From assembly GCF_003664255.1 (NCBI RefSeq), contig NZ_RCCV01000001.1, positions 1,612,001 to 1,676,000 on the forward strand: DNA of 64,000 bases. The letters are read 5' to 3'. The stretch comes from Micromonospora sp. M71_S20 (GTDB lineage Bacteria > Actinomycetota > Actinomycetes > Mycobacteriales > Micromonosporaceae). The translations under genes were made by a program, and so were the position numbers. This document shows, piece by piece, positions 38,469-48,360 of the stretch. How positions within the stretch are numbered: the stretch's first letter is position 1; every line of letters begins with the position of its first letter. Below the pieces are notes generated by a model. The model did no database searches and had not been told where the DNA came from. It saw nothing but the letters and a program-made list of their open reading frames with translations.

Positions 38469-39548
38469 TCAGCCCAGCAGCTTGCCGTACGCGGGCTTGA
38501 TCACCTCATCGATGATCTTCAGCCGCTCGTCGAACGGGATGAAGGCGCTCTTCATGGCGTTGATGGTGAACCACTGGAGCTCCTTCCAGCCGTAGCCGAA
38601 GGCGTCCACCAGCAGGGCCATCTCCCGGGACATCGACGTGCCGCTCATCAGCCGGTTGTCGGTGTTCACCGTCGCCCGGAACCGCAGGTCCCGCAGCAGC
38701 CCGATCGGGTGCTCGGCGATCGAGGGGGCGGCGCCGGTCTGCACGTTGGATGACGGGCACAGCTCCAGCGGGATCCGCTTGTCCCGCACGTACGCGGCCA
38801 GCCGGCCGAGCACCGGCTCCGCGCCGGGCGTGATGTCGTCCACGATCCGCACCCCGTGGCCGAGCCGGTCCGCCCCGCACCACTGGATCGCCTGCCAGAT
38901 CGACGGCAGGCCGAACGCCTCGCCGGCGTGGATGGTGAAGTGGAAGTTCTCCCGCTGGAGGTACTCGAAGGCGTCCAGGTGCCGGGTCGGCGGGAAGCCC
39001 GCCTCGGCGCCGGCGATGTCGAAGCCGACCACCCCGGCGTCGCGGTGCCGGACGGCCAACTCGGCGATCTCCTGCGACCGGGCGGCGTGCCGCATCGCGG
39101 TGAGCAGGGTGCCGACCCGGATCTGCCGGCCCTCCTCGGCGGCCAGCGCGCTGCCCTCGACGAAGCCGGCCAGCACCGCCTCGACCACCTCGTCCAGGGT
39201 GAGGTCCTTCTCCAGGTGCTGCTCGGGGGCGAACCGCACCTCGGCGTAGACCACCCCGTCGGCGGCCAGGTCCTGGGCGCACTCCCGGGCCACCCGCCGC
39301 AGCGACGACGCGGTCTGCATGACGGCGACGGTGTGCGCGAACGTCTCCAGGTAGCGCTCCAGGGAACCGGAGTCGGCCGCCTCGACGAACCACCGGCCGA
39401 GCGCCTCGGGGTCGGTGGTGGGCAGCTCGTGCCCCACCTCGGCGGCCAGCTCGACGATCGTCGCCGGCCGCAGGCCGCCGTCGAGGTGATCGTGCAGCAG
39501 CGCCTTCGGGACCTTGACGATGTCCTCGTAACGGATTGTCGCGACCAT
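38469..39548 (-). CDS. add: Adenosine deaminase
   Basis: A 359-residue metal-dependent deaminase converting (deoxy)adenosine to (deoxy)inosine. Zinc ligands are His19/His21 in [10 protein letters not shown], His207 with catalytic Glu210 in HAGE, His231 in LGHGVR and Asp297. The last motif reads NTDN instead of the usual NTDD/SLNTDDP; by my recollection this Asn is common in actinobacterial enzymes. Start is ATG 39548. It stands apart from deoA and cdd by several genes but serves the same salvage route. Confidence 0.92.
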   Translation of the reverse strand: MVATIRYEDIVKVPKALLHDHLDGGLRPATIVELAAEVGHELPTTDPEALGRWFVEAADSGSLERYLETFAHTVAVMQTASSLRRVARECAQDLAADGVVYAEVRFAPEQHLEKDLTLDEVVEAVLAGFVEGSALAAEEGRQIRVGTLLTAMRHAARSQEIAELAVRHRDAGVVGFDIAGAEAGFPPTRHLDAFEYLQRENFHFTIHAGEAFGLPSIWQAIQWCGADRLGHGVRIVDDITPGAEPVLGRLAAYVRDKRIPLELCPSSNVQTGAAPSIAEHPIGLLRDLRFRATVNTDNRLMSGTSMSREMALLVDAFGYGWKELQWFTINAMKSAFIPFDERLKIIDEVIKPAYGKLLG

Positions 39549-39636
39549 GCACAGACCCTAGTCGGCGCCGCCGGGCCGACCGACGGGACCGGCACGGATC
39601 GGCGCTCGGCGCGCCGCCCCGCGCCACCGGCGGCCC

Positions 39637-39672
39637 GTTCCGGCCGGACGCCCCGCGTCGCCCGGCCGGAAC
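39637..39672 (-). terminator. Inverted repeat downstream of the PPOX-type gene
   Basis: Perfect 11-bp arms GTTCCGGCCGG (39637-39647) and CCGGCCGGAAC (39662-39672) lie 12 bp after the stop of the oxidoreductase gene; likely terminator. Confidence 0.55.
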
Positions 39673-39684
39673 CGCGGGCGGGGG

Positions 39685-41275
<1,591 letters not shown>

Positions 41276-41281
<6 letters not shown>

Positions 41282-41317
41282 GTCACTCACCTTAGGGAGC
41301 AGGTTGATGACATGTCA
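41276..41317. promoter_or_regulatory. Twin TGACATGTCA palindromes in the MarR/YczE divergent promoter
   Basis: The perfect 10-bp palindrome TGACATGTCA occurs at 41276-41285 and again at 41308-41317, a start-to-start distance of 32 bp (three helical turns). They lie between the two divergent genes, the first overlapping the YczE ATG. They are probably the operator pair of the MarR protein. Confidence 0.7.
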
Positions 41318-41340
41318 ACAAGATGGTTAGGATGGCCGGC

Positions 41341-41805
41341 ATGGAGCAACCACGCTGGCTGGACGAGCGGGAGCAGCGCGCCTGGCGGGGCTACCGACGG
41401 ATGCGCCGCCTGCTCGACCTGGAGCTGGCCCGGGAGCTGATGCGTGACGCCGGGCTCTCCGAGCCCGACTACGACGTCCTCTCCGACCTCTCGGAGACAC
41501 CCGACCAGCGGCTGCGGCTCAGCGAGCTGGCCGACCGGATGCTCTGGTCCCGCAGCCGGCTCTCCCACCACCTGACCCGGATGCAGCAGCGCGGCCTGGT
41601 CACCCGCGAGGAGTGCGCCACCGACGGCCGGGGCGCGGTCGTCGTACTCACCGCCGAGGGCCGGCGCGCGATCGAGGCCGCCGCCCCCGGCCACGTGGCG
41701 GCCGTCCGCCGGCACCTCATCGACCTGCTGACCCCCGACGAGGTCGCCGCGCTGGACGCGCTCACGCACCGGGTGGTCGACCACCTCACCCGCCCCGGAG
41801 AATGA
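41341..41805 (+). CDS. MarR-family transcriptional regulator
   Basis: A 154-residue winged-helix regulator: LSEPDYDVLSDLSETPDQRLRLSELADRMLWSRSRLSHHLTRMQQRGLVTREECATDGRGAVVVLTAEG covers the DNA-binding helix and wing. ATG 41341 was chosen over 41323 and 41332 because AGGA lies about eight bases ahead. It is divergent from the YczE/FMN reductase/PPOX operon, which it likely represses, and from itself through the twin palindromes. The inducer is unknown; the oxidoreductases suggest quinones or other electrophiles (inference). Confidence 0.9.
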   Translation: MEQPRWLDEREQRAWRGYRRMRRLLDLELARELMRDAGLSEPDYDVLSDLSETPDQRLRLSELADRMLWSRSRLSHHLTRMQQRGLVTREECATDGRGAVVVLTAEGRRAIEAAAPGHVAAVRRHLIDLLTPDEVAALDALTHRVVDHLTRPGE

Positions 41806-41882
41806 GCCGGTGGACCCCGAGCGCGAGTGCGACGACGACCACCGCCGGGTACGCGCGGTGCCGAACCGTCTGGACGCCTGAC

Positions 41883-42794
41883 GTGGACCCCCGCATCGTC
41901 GACCGGCTCCGCTGCCCGGTCTGCGCCGAGCCGCTGGCCGAGGTCGCCACCGGCGGCGCCCGCGCGCTGCGCTGCCCGCGTCGGCACAGCTTCGACGTGG
42001 CCCGCCAGGGCTACGTGAACCTGCTCGCCGGCCGCGCCCCGCACACCGGGGACACCGCCGAGATGGTGGCCGCCCGCGCCGACTTCCTGGCCGCCGGCCA
42101 CTACGACCTGATCTCGACCGCCCTCACCGCCGCCGCGACCGAGGCCGTGGGCCACGTGGCGGTTCCCCGGCGCCTTCCGACCGGGGAGCCGGCCGGGGCG
42201 CGCACCGACGGGGCGTACCCCCTGGTGGTGGATGCCGGGGCGGGGACGGGCCGGCACCTCGCGGCGGTGCTGGCGGCGCTGCCGGACGCGGCGGGTCTCG
42301 CCCTGGACGTGTCGAAGCCGGCGCTGCGCCGGGCCGCCCGGGCGCACCCGCGCGCGGCGGCGGCGCTCGCCGACACCTGGCAGCGGCTGCCCCTGGCCGA
42401 CGCCGGCACGGCCGTGCTGCTGAACGTCTTCGCGCCGCGCAACGGCGCGGAGTTCCACCGGGTCCTCGACCCGGCCGGCTCCCTGCTGGTGGTCACGCCG
42501 GCCGAGGACCACCTCACCGAACTGGTCGGCGCCCTCGGCCTGCTGCGGGTGGACCCGGCCAAGGCGGACCGGGTCGCCGAGAGTCTGGGCGGGCACTTCA
42601 CCCCGGCGGCGTCCACGGTGCACCGGCGGGAGCTGGCGCTGACCGGCCCGGAGGTCGCGACGCTGGTCGGGATGGGTCCCAGCGCCTGGCACACCGACCC
42701 GGCCGGGCTCGCCGCCCGGGTGGCCGCCCTCGCCGAGCCGGTCCGGGTGACCCTCGCGGTGCGGCTGACCGTCTGGCGCCCGGCACCGCGCTGA
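41883..42794 (+). CDS. RlmA/TlrB-type 23S rRNA guanine-N1 methyltransferase
   Basis: A 303-residue SAM-dependent methyltransferase. The N-terminal zinc site is C11-x2-C14 with C31-x3-H35 (RCPVCAEPL, RCPRRHSFD), followed by ARQGYVNLLAGR, typical of RlmA. The SAM loop is VVDAGAGTGRHLAAVL, and LNVFAPRNGAEFHRVL is the family's second signature. Enzymes of this group methylate G745 or G748 in the peptide exit tunnel and can confer macrolide (tylosin) resistance in the TlrB branch; which applies here is not readable. Start is GTG 41883, 77 bp after marR. Confidence 0.85.
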   Translation: MDPRIVDRLRCPVCAEPLAEVATGGARALRCPRRHSFDVARQGYVNLLAGRAPHTGDTAEMVAARADFLAAGHYDLISTALTAAATEAVGHVAVPRRLPTGEPAGARTDGAYPLVVDAGAGTGRHLAAVLAALPDAAGLALDVSKPALRRAARAHPRAAAALADTWQRLPLADAGTAVLLNVFAPRNGAEFHRVLDPAGSLLVVTPAEDHLTELVGALGLLRVDPAKADRVAESLGGHFTPAASTVHRRELALTGPEVATLVGMGPSAWHTDPAGLAARVAALAEPVRVTLAVRLTVWRPAPR

Positions 42795-42818
42795 CCCGGC
42801 GCTACGCGCCGCCTCGGA

Positions 42819-43499
42819 TCAGGTGGAGAGGTCGACCTCTTCCCAGCCGGGGGGCTCGTCGTGGTACGGCCCGCGCAGCATCACCGCCCACTCCAGGGCC
42901 CACCGGCGCTGGCCGATGGCGTTGGCGTCCACCAGCCCCGGGGGCGTACGACCGGCCCGCTCGGTCTCCAGGTACGCCCAGTCCAGGCAGTAGTGCAGGT
43001 CCAGCAGGGCGGCCGCGTCGGCGGGGTGCTGTGGGGCGGTGAGGATCCGGGCCCGCCACTGGCCGAAGGTCTCCCCGCCGTGGATGTGCGGCATCCGCTC
43101 CACCAGCCGCTCGTCGACCGGCAGCGTCGGGTCGAGCTGCTTGGTCAGGCCGAGCACCCAGGCCAGCGCGAAGAGCGCGTCGTGGTGCAGCACGAACGAC
43201 CGGTGGTCGCCCTTGCCGCCGGTCACGAACTGGAACTCCGGCGGCGTGACCATGTCGACCAGGTGCGAGGCGAGCAGCCAGCTCATCGCCGCCTGCGGCG
43301 GCATCCCGAAGCAGCGGGCCAGGATCAGGTGCAGCACCGCTATGCGGGCCTCGATCTCCACCGTGGGTCGCAGCTCGATCTGGTCGCCCGGCTCCCACAC
43401 GAGCGGGAACTGGGCGGGCGGCAACGGGAGACGCAGCCGGGACAACTCGTCCAGGCTCGCCTCACGCACCTCCCGTGGGTCGGGGGCAGGTACGGTCAC
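42819..43499 (-). CDS. DUF4272-like protein
   Basis: A 226-residue protein. EARIAVLHLILARCFGMPP, then the helical FVLHHDALFALAWVLGLTKQLDPTLPVDE and LLDLHYCLDWAYLETERAG, match my recollection of the DUF4272 family (RAxxLxxVxxxA and WALGL patterns). No function is known. No signal peptide or membrane segment. Start is GTG 43499. It is convergent with the rRNA methyltransferase gene and 112 bp downstream of deoA on the same strand. Confidence 0.6.
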   Translation of the reverse strand: MTVPAPDPREVREASLDELSRLRLPLPPAQFPLVWEPGDQIELRPTVEIEARIAVLHLILARCFGMPPQAAMSWLLASHLVDMVTPPEFQFVTGGKGDHRSFVLHHDALFALAWVLGLTKQLDPTLPVDERLVERMPHIHGGETFGQWRARILTAPQHPADAAALLDLHYCLDWAYLETERAGRTPPGLVDANAIGQRRWALEWAVMLRGPYHDEPPGWEEVDLST

Positions 43500-43611
43500 G
43501 GCGAAAGATCCTGTCTGCTCGCGACGACTCGGCGCCGGTTGTCCCCCCTTGGCCAGGGAGGATAGCGGTCCGAGCTGGCGGGCACCATGCCCGCCCCGGG
43601 GACCGCCGCGC

Positions 43612-44892
43612 TCAGCCGATCCGCTCGATGACCAGCGGCGTCGCGGCGGGCGCGACCGGCGAGATCCGTACCGCCCGCGCGGCGTCGTCCCGCGCCGCCG
43701 GGATCCGGGCGGCGTCCTGGGCGCGCAGCTCGTAGAGCGGGTCGCCCGCCCGCACCGGGTCACCCGGGCGCCGGTGCAGCACTATCCCCGAGGGCACGCT
43801 GACCGGGTCCTCCTTGCGGGCCCGCCCGGCGCCGAGCCGCCAGGCGGCCACCCCCATGGCGTACGCGTCGATCGCCGCGACGTGGCCGTCGGCGTCGGCG
43901 CGGACCACCTCGACCTCGTTCGCGGTGGGCATCGGGGCGTCCGGATCCCCGCCCTGGGCGCGGATCATCGCCCGCCAGGAGTCCATCGCCCGGCCGTCGC
44001 GCAGGGCGGCCTCCGGGTCGGCGTCCGGCAGCCCGGCCGCGTCGAGCATCTCGCGGGCCAGTGCCAGGGTCAGCTCGACCACGTCGGCGGGGCCGCCCCC
44101 GGCGAGCACCTCGACGGACTCGGTCACCTCGACGGCGTTGCCGATGGCCAGGCCCAGCGGGGTGGACATGTCGGTGAGCAGGGCGACCGTCCGTACGCCG
44201 TGCGCGCCGCCCAGCTCGACCATCGTCCGGGCCAGCTCGCGGGCCTGCTCGACGGACTTCATGAACGCGCCCGAGCCGACCTTGACGTCGAGCACCAGCG
44301 CGCCGGTGCCCTCCGCGATCTTCTTGCTCATGATCGAGCTGGCGATCAGCGGGATGGCCTCGACGGTTCCGGTCACGTCGCGCAGCGCGTACAGCTTGCG
44401 GTCGGCGGGGGCGAGCCCCGCGCCGGCCGCGCAGATCGCCGCGCCGACGTCGCGGAGCTGGGCGGTGAACTCGTCGTTGCTCAGCGCCGCCCGCCAACCC
44501 GGGATCGACTCCAGCTTGTCGAGGGTGCCGCCGGTGTGCCCGAGGCCCCGGCCGCTGAGCTGCGGCACGGCGGCGCCGCACGCCGCCACCAGCGGGGTGA
44601 GCGGCAGGGTGATCTTGTCACCGACGCCGCCCGTGGAGTGCTTGTCGACGGTCGGCCGGTCCACGGCGGAGAGGTCGAGCCGCTCCCCGCTGGCGATCAT
44701 CGCGGCGGTCCACCGGGCGATCTCCGGACCGGTCATGCCGCGCAGCAGGATCGCCATGGCCAGCGCCGACATCTGCTCGTCGGCGACCACCCCCCGGGTG
44801 TACGCGTCCACCACCCAGTCGATCTGCGCGTCGGAGAGCACACCCCCGTCCCGCTTGACCCGGATGACGTCAACCGCCGTGAAAGCACTCAC
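43612..44892 (-). CDS. deoA: Thymidine phosphorylase
   Basis: A 426-residue pyrimidine-nucleoside phosphorylase that releases thymine or uracil and (deoxy)ribose-1-phosphate. The phosphate-binding VDKHSTGGVGDKITLPL (about 82-98), GRGLGHTGGTLDKLESIPG and DVKVGSGAFMK motifs are intact, and the length is normal. GTG 44892 gives the usual N-terminus MSAFTAVDVIRVKRDG. It follows cdd on the same strand after a 133-bp gap containing a large hairpin, so it may have its own promoter or depend on read-through. Confidence 0.95.
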   Translation of the reverse strand: MSAFTAVDVIRVKRDGGVLSDAQIDWVVDAYTRGVVADEQMSALAMAILLRGMTGPEIARWTAAMIASGERLDLSAVDRPTVDKHSTGGVGDKITLPLTPLVAACGAAVPQLSGRGLGHTGGTLDKLESIPGWRAALSNDEFTAQLRDVGAAICAAGAGLAPADRKLYALRDVTGTVEAIPLIASSIMSKKIAEGTGALVLDVKVGSGAFMKSVEQARELARTMVELGGAHGVRTVALLTDMSTPLGLAIGNAVEVTESVEVLAGGGPADVVELTLALAREMLDAAGLPDADPEAALRDGRAMDSWRAMIRAQGGDPDAPMPTANEVEVVRADADGHVAAIDAYAMGVAAWRLGAGRARKEDPVSVPSGIVLHRRPGDPVRAGDPLYELRAQDAARIPAARDDAARAVRISPVAPAATPLVIERIG

Positions 44893-44945
44893 CTTTGAGT
44901 TCCTATCAGTCGTTGTGGAACGGGCCGACGGGCCGCGACCACCGA

Positions 44946-45019
44946 GGGCTCGGGCCGACCGTGCCCGGCGGAGGGATCAAGCCTGACCGCCCGGAGCCGG
45001 GCACGGTCGGCCCGAGCCC
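44946..45019 (-). terminator. Conserved-loop 3' hairpin, copy 2
   Basis: A perfect 24-bp stem (44946-44969 with 44996-45019) and a 26-nt loop, beginning 6 nt after the cdd stop. The loop, read on the minus strand, contains GGCGGTCAGGCTTGATCC, identical to copy 1 at 18883-18907 and in the same orientation relative to the gene it follows. The two stems share no sequence. Likely a terminator or attenuator between cdd and deoA. Confidence 0.78.
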
Positions 45020-45025
45020 CAAAGC

Positions 45026-45730
45026 TCAACCAACCCAGCGGGCAGGGATCTCCATCGGCGGCTCACCCTCGCCGGCCCAGAAGATCGCCCCGGACGCGTC
45101 CACGACCACCACCCGGGGCGTACGGGCGTGGCCCCAGGCGATCGCCTCCGCCGGCTCGTCCCAGCTCGGGCCCTCCTCCAGCACGCCGGTCTCGGCGCCC
45201 TCGTTGTCGCCCGCGGACCGCTCCCAGTAGGCCGTCCAGACCTGCTGGCCGGCGGAGAGGTCGGGGTGCACGAAGACCGTGCCGCGCCCGCGCCAGGCGG
45301 CCAGCCGCTCCGGCACCACGGGCACCGGGGCCTCCCCCGTCACGGCCTCCAGGTCGGTCACGTCGAAGGCGTGCGGCAGCAGCTCGGCCATCCGCAGCGG
45401 CCCGCCCCTCGCCTCGATGAGGCACTCCGGCCCGCCCTGCTCCCAGAGCAGCTGGCGGCACCGGCCGCACGGCATCAGCGGCTCGCCGGTGGCGTCGACA
45501 CAGGAGAGGGCCACGATCCGGCCGCCGCCGGTGGCGTGCAGCGAGGAGACCACCCCGCACTCGGCGCAGAGCACCACGCCGTACGCGGCGTTCTCCACGT
45601 TGCAGCCGACCACCACCCGGCCGTCGTCGACCAGCGCGGCCGCCCCGACCGGGAACTTCGAGTACGGCACGTACGCGTGCCGCATCACCTCGGTGGCGGC
45701 GGCCCGCAGCCGCTCCCAGTCGATCTCCAT
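45026..45730 (-). CDS. cdd: Cytidine deaminase with C-terminal extension
   Basis: The N-terminal 130 residues are a standard homotetrameric-type cytidine deaminase: VPYSKFPVGAAAL, CNVENAAYG, Cys55-Ala-Glu57 with the catalytic Glu, and PCGRC (Cys88, Cys91) completing the zinc site. Usual length is about 130; here it runs to 234. The extra about 100 residues (VFVHPDLSAGQQVWTAYWE, TPRVVVVDASGAIFWAGEGEPPMEIPARWVG) are ordered-looking and of unknown function. Start is ATG 45730, 14 bp after the permease gene, last in the transporter operon. Confidence 0.92.
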   Translation of the reverse strand: MEIDWERLRAAATEVMRHAYVPYSKFPVGAAALVDDGRVVVGCNVENAAYGVVLCAECGVVSSLHATGGGRIVALSCVDATGEPLMPCGRCRQLLWEQGGPECLIEARGGPLRMAELLPHAFDVTDLEAVTGEAPVPVVPERLAAWRGRGTVFVHPDLSAGQQVWTAYWERSAGDNEGAETGVLEEGPSWDEPAEAIAWGHARTPRVVVVDASGAIFWAGEGEPPMEIPARWVG

Positions 45731-45744
45731 GCGGTACTCCCCCG

Positions 45745-47025
45745 TCAGCCCTTGATGTACGGCTTGCCGTCGGCGGCCGGCGCCCGGACCCGGCCGACCA
45801 GCCCGGCCACCGCCAGGATCGTCGCCAGGTAGGGCAGCATGGCCAGGAACTGGTTCGGGATCACGCTGTTGATGGCGCCCAGGTACGTGGCGAGCTGGTC
45901 GGCGAAGCCGAAGAAGAGCGCCGCGAGCAGCGCCCCCGTCGGGCTCCACCGGCCGAAGATCAGCGCGGCCAGGGCGATGAAGCCCTTGCCGCCGATCATG
46001 TTCTTGGTGAACGAGTAGAGCGCCAGCGTGTAGGAGGCGCCGCCGATGCCGGCGACCACCCCGGCGAGCAGCACGTTGCGGTAGCGCAGCCCGAGCACCC
46101 TGACGCCCAGGGTGTCGGCGGCGGTGGGGTGCTCGCCGACCGAGCGGGTGCGCAGGCCCCACCGGGTGCGGAACAGCGCGATGTGGATGACCAGCACCAG
46201 CAGCAGGCCGAGGTAGAGGAAGATGTTGCCCCGGAACAGCGCCGGGCCGAGCAGCGGGATGTCCGACAGCAGCGGGATCTCCCAGTTGCCGAACCGGGGG
46301 GCGCTGTTGTACTTCTGCGCGTTGGTCTGCATCAGCCGCTCGTAGAGGAAGCCGGTGACGCCGACAGCCAGCAGGTTGAGCACGATGCCCATGACGACCT
46401 GGTCGACCAGGTAGCGGATCGAGAAGACGGCCAGCAGCAGCGAGATGAACGCGCCGCCGATCGCCGCCGCGACCAGGCCCACCCAGACGCTGCCGGAGAG
46501 GCTGCCGAAGAGCGCGCCGCTGAAGGCGCCCATCAGCAGCTGCCCCTCGATGGCCACGTTGACCACGCCGGAGCGCTCGCAGAGCACGCCGGCCAGCGCG
46601 CCGAAGACCAGCGGCAGGGCCAGGATGAACGTGCCCCGGAGGATGTTGACCAGCGGCATGAAGTTCTGCCCGGCCGGCGCGTCGGAGACCTGCCAGCAGA
46701 GGAACGACAGCACGAAGCCGACCAGCCCGACGCCGAGCACGAGGGTGAACCAGCGCTTCGGCAGCCCGGCGAGCATCGCGACGCCGGCGGCGACAGCGAC
46801 GAGGCCGAAGAGGATCGCGCCGAGGGTGCCGTGGATCTCGAGCGCGGCGCCGGCGGCGTCCTCGCTCAGGGTGAAGCGGGCCTGCTCGCCGGTGGCGAGC
46901 GCCCCGAACACCACCGTCGCCAGCAGGCCGAGGGCGAGCAGCACGGCGCCGACCTTGCGGGTACGGGTCCAGAAGCCCTGGTCGACGGGGGCGACCGCGA
47001 CGTCTTCGACAGCCATGGTGGACAT
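45745..47025 (-). CDS. Nucleoside ABC transporter permease (BMP/Nup type), second
   Basis: A 426-residue permease of the branched-chain-permease fold with about ten hydrophobic segments. GALAGVLCERSGVVNVAIEGQLLMGAFSGA is the signature shared by simple-sugar and nucleoside ABC permeases, and GLRTRSVGEHPTAADTLGVRVLGLRYRNV is the cytoplasmic coupling loop. Start is ATG 47025, 3 bp after the preceding permease stop. With the other permease, ATPase and BMP lipoprotein it forms a purine/pyrimidine nucleoside importer, supported by cdd directly downstream. Confidence 0.9.
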   Translation of the reverse strand: MSTMAVEDVAVAPVDQGFWTRTRKVGAVLLALGLLATVVFGALATGEQARFTLSEDAAGAALEIHGTLGAILFGLVAVAAGVAMLAGLPKRWFTLVLGVGLVGFVLSFLCWQVSDAPAGQNFMPLVNILRGTFILALPLVFGALAGVLCERSGVVNVAIEGQLLMGAFSGALFGSLSGSVWVGLVAAAIGGAFISLLLAVFSIRYLVDQVVMGIVLNLLAVGVTGFLYERLMQTNAQKYNSAPRFGNWEIPLLSDIPLLGPALFRGNIFLYLGLLLVLVIHIALFRTRWGLRTRSVGEHPTAADTLGVRVLGLRYRNVLLAGVVAGIGGASYTLALYSFTKNMIGGKGFIALAALIFGRWSPTGALLAALFFGFADQLATYLGAINSVIPNQFLAMLPYLATILAVAGLVGRVRAPAADGKPYIKG

Positions 47026-47028
47026 GAG

Positions 47029-48360
47029 TTACCAGCCCTTCGCCAGGCTCGTCTGCAACCGGGCGGCGCGGGCGGCCCGGAGCTGGAAGATCGCCTTCAC
47101 CAGGGCCGGCGCGGCGATGAAGATGACGATCAGCGCCTGGAGCACGGTGACCAGCTCCAACGAGATCCCCGAGTACGACTGCATCCGGTTGCCGCCGGCC
47201 TGGAGCGCGCCGAAGAGCAGCGCGGCCAGCGCGACGCCCCACGGCTTCACGCGGCCGAGCAGCGCCACGAGGATGCCGTCGAAGCCGATCTGCGCGACCA
47301 CCAGCGGGGTCAGCGCGCTCGCGGTGGAGCCGAGCACCATGTTGGAGCCGCCGAGGCCGGCCAGGATCCCGGCGAAGACCATGATCAGGACGTACGTCCG
47401 GGTGACGCTGATGCCGGCGGTCCGGGCGGCGTCGGGGTTGGCGCCGACGGCGCGCAGCTCGAAGCCGAGCGTGGACCGGTTCAGCAGCCACCAGACCGCC
47501 CAGGTGGCCAGCACCGCCAGGATGATGCCGGCGTGCACCCGCAGCCCGTCGCCGAGGAGGCGGGGCAGCTGGGCCGACCCGTCCACCGGGCGGCTGATCG
47601 CGTCCGTGCGGTTCGGGTCCTGGACGCCGTTCTGCACGATGATCCAGGTCAGGAAGTACGTGGCGACGTAGTTGAGCATGATCGTGTTGATCACCTCGTG
47701 GGCGCCGGTGCGCGCCTTGAGGATGCCCGGAATGAAGCCCCAGATCGCCCCGCCGAGCGCGCCGGCGAGCACCGCGACGAGCAGGTGCAGGCCGGGCGGC
47801 AGCGGCAGCAGGAAGCCGGCCAGCGCGGCCAGGATCACGCCCATGGTCGCCTGGCCCTGGGCGCCGATGTTGAACAGGCCGCCCCGGAAGGCCAGTGCCA
47901 CCGACAGGCCGGTGAAGACCAGCGGCGCGGTGTAGGTGAGCGTCTCCGAGATCGGGCTCATCACCGCCTGGAAGCCCACGGCGTCCGGGTCGAAGATCGC
48001 GCCCTTGAACAGGTTGCCGTACGCCTCGCTGACCAGCGTCCAGCTCGCGTTGAGCGCGTCGGCCGGCCGGGCCGTGATGTAGCTGTAGGTGGCGAGCACG
48101 TCGGGGTCGGACACGATCATCAGGATCGCGCCGACGATCATCGCCAGCACCAGCGACAGCAGGGTCACCGTGAAGGTGTTGGCCGCCCAGAGGTTGTCCA
48201 GGAACAGCCGGCCCAGCGAGGGCTTCGCCTCCGGGGCGGGGCCCTTCGGGGCGGTGGCCGTCCCGGCGCGCTCGGTGTTGCCGAGCGCGGTCCGCGCGGC
48301 CTGCGCCTCGGTCGCCGGCTCCTTGTCCGGGGAGCCCGACGGGGGCTTCGGGTTGGTCAT
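47029..48360 (-). CDS. Nucleoside ABC transporter permease, first
   Basis: A 443-residue permease with a cytoplasmic, Pro/Ala-rich N-tail (1-50) and about nine hydrophobic segments. [28 protein letters not shown] and [25 protein letters not shown] are the conserved loops. ATG 48360 overlaps what should be the ATPase stop (ATGA). Because of a one-base insertion in the ATPase gene, the sequence as given reads from the ATPase into this gene without a stop, which would produce a fused chain. Confidence 0.9.
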   Translation of the reverse strand: MTNPKPPSGSPDKEPATEAQAARTALGNTERAGTATAPKGPAPEAKPSLGRLFLDNLWAANTFTVTLLSLVLAMIVGAILMIVSDPDVLATYSYITARPADALNASWTLVSEAYGNLFKGAIFDPDAVGFQAVMSPISETLTYTAPLVFTGLSVALAFRGGLFNIGAQGQATMGVILAALAGFLLPLPPGLHLLVAVLAGALGGAIWGFIPGILKARTGAHEVINTIMLNYVATYFLTWIIVQNGVQDPNRTDAISRPVDGSAQLPRLLGDGLRVHAGIILAVLATWAVWWLLNRSTLGFELRAVGANPDAARTAGISVTRTYVLIMVFAGILAGLGGSNMVLGSTASALTPLVVAQIGFDGILVALLGRVKPWGVALAALLFGALQAGGNRMQSYSGISLELVTVLQALIVIFIAAPALVKAIFQLRAARAARLQTSLAKGW

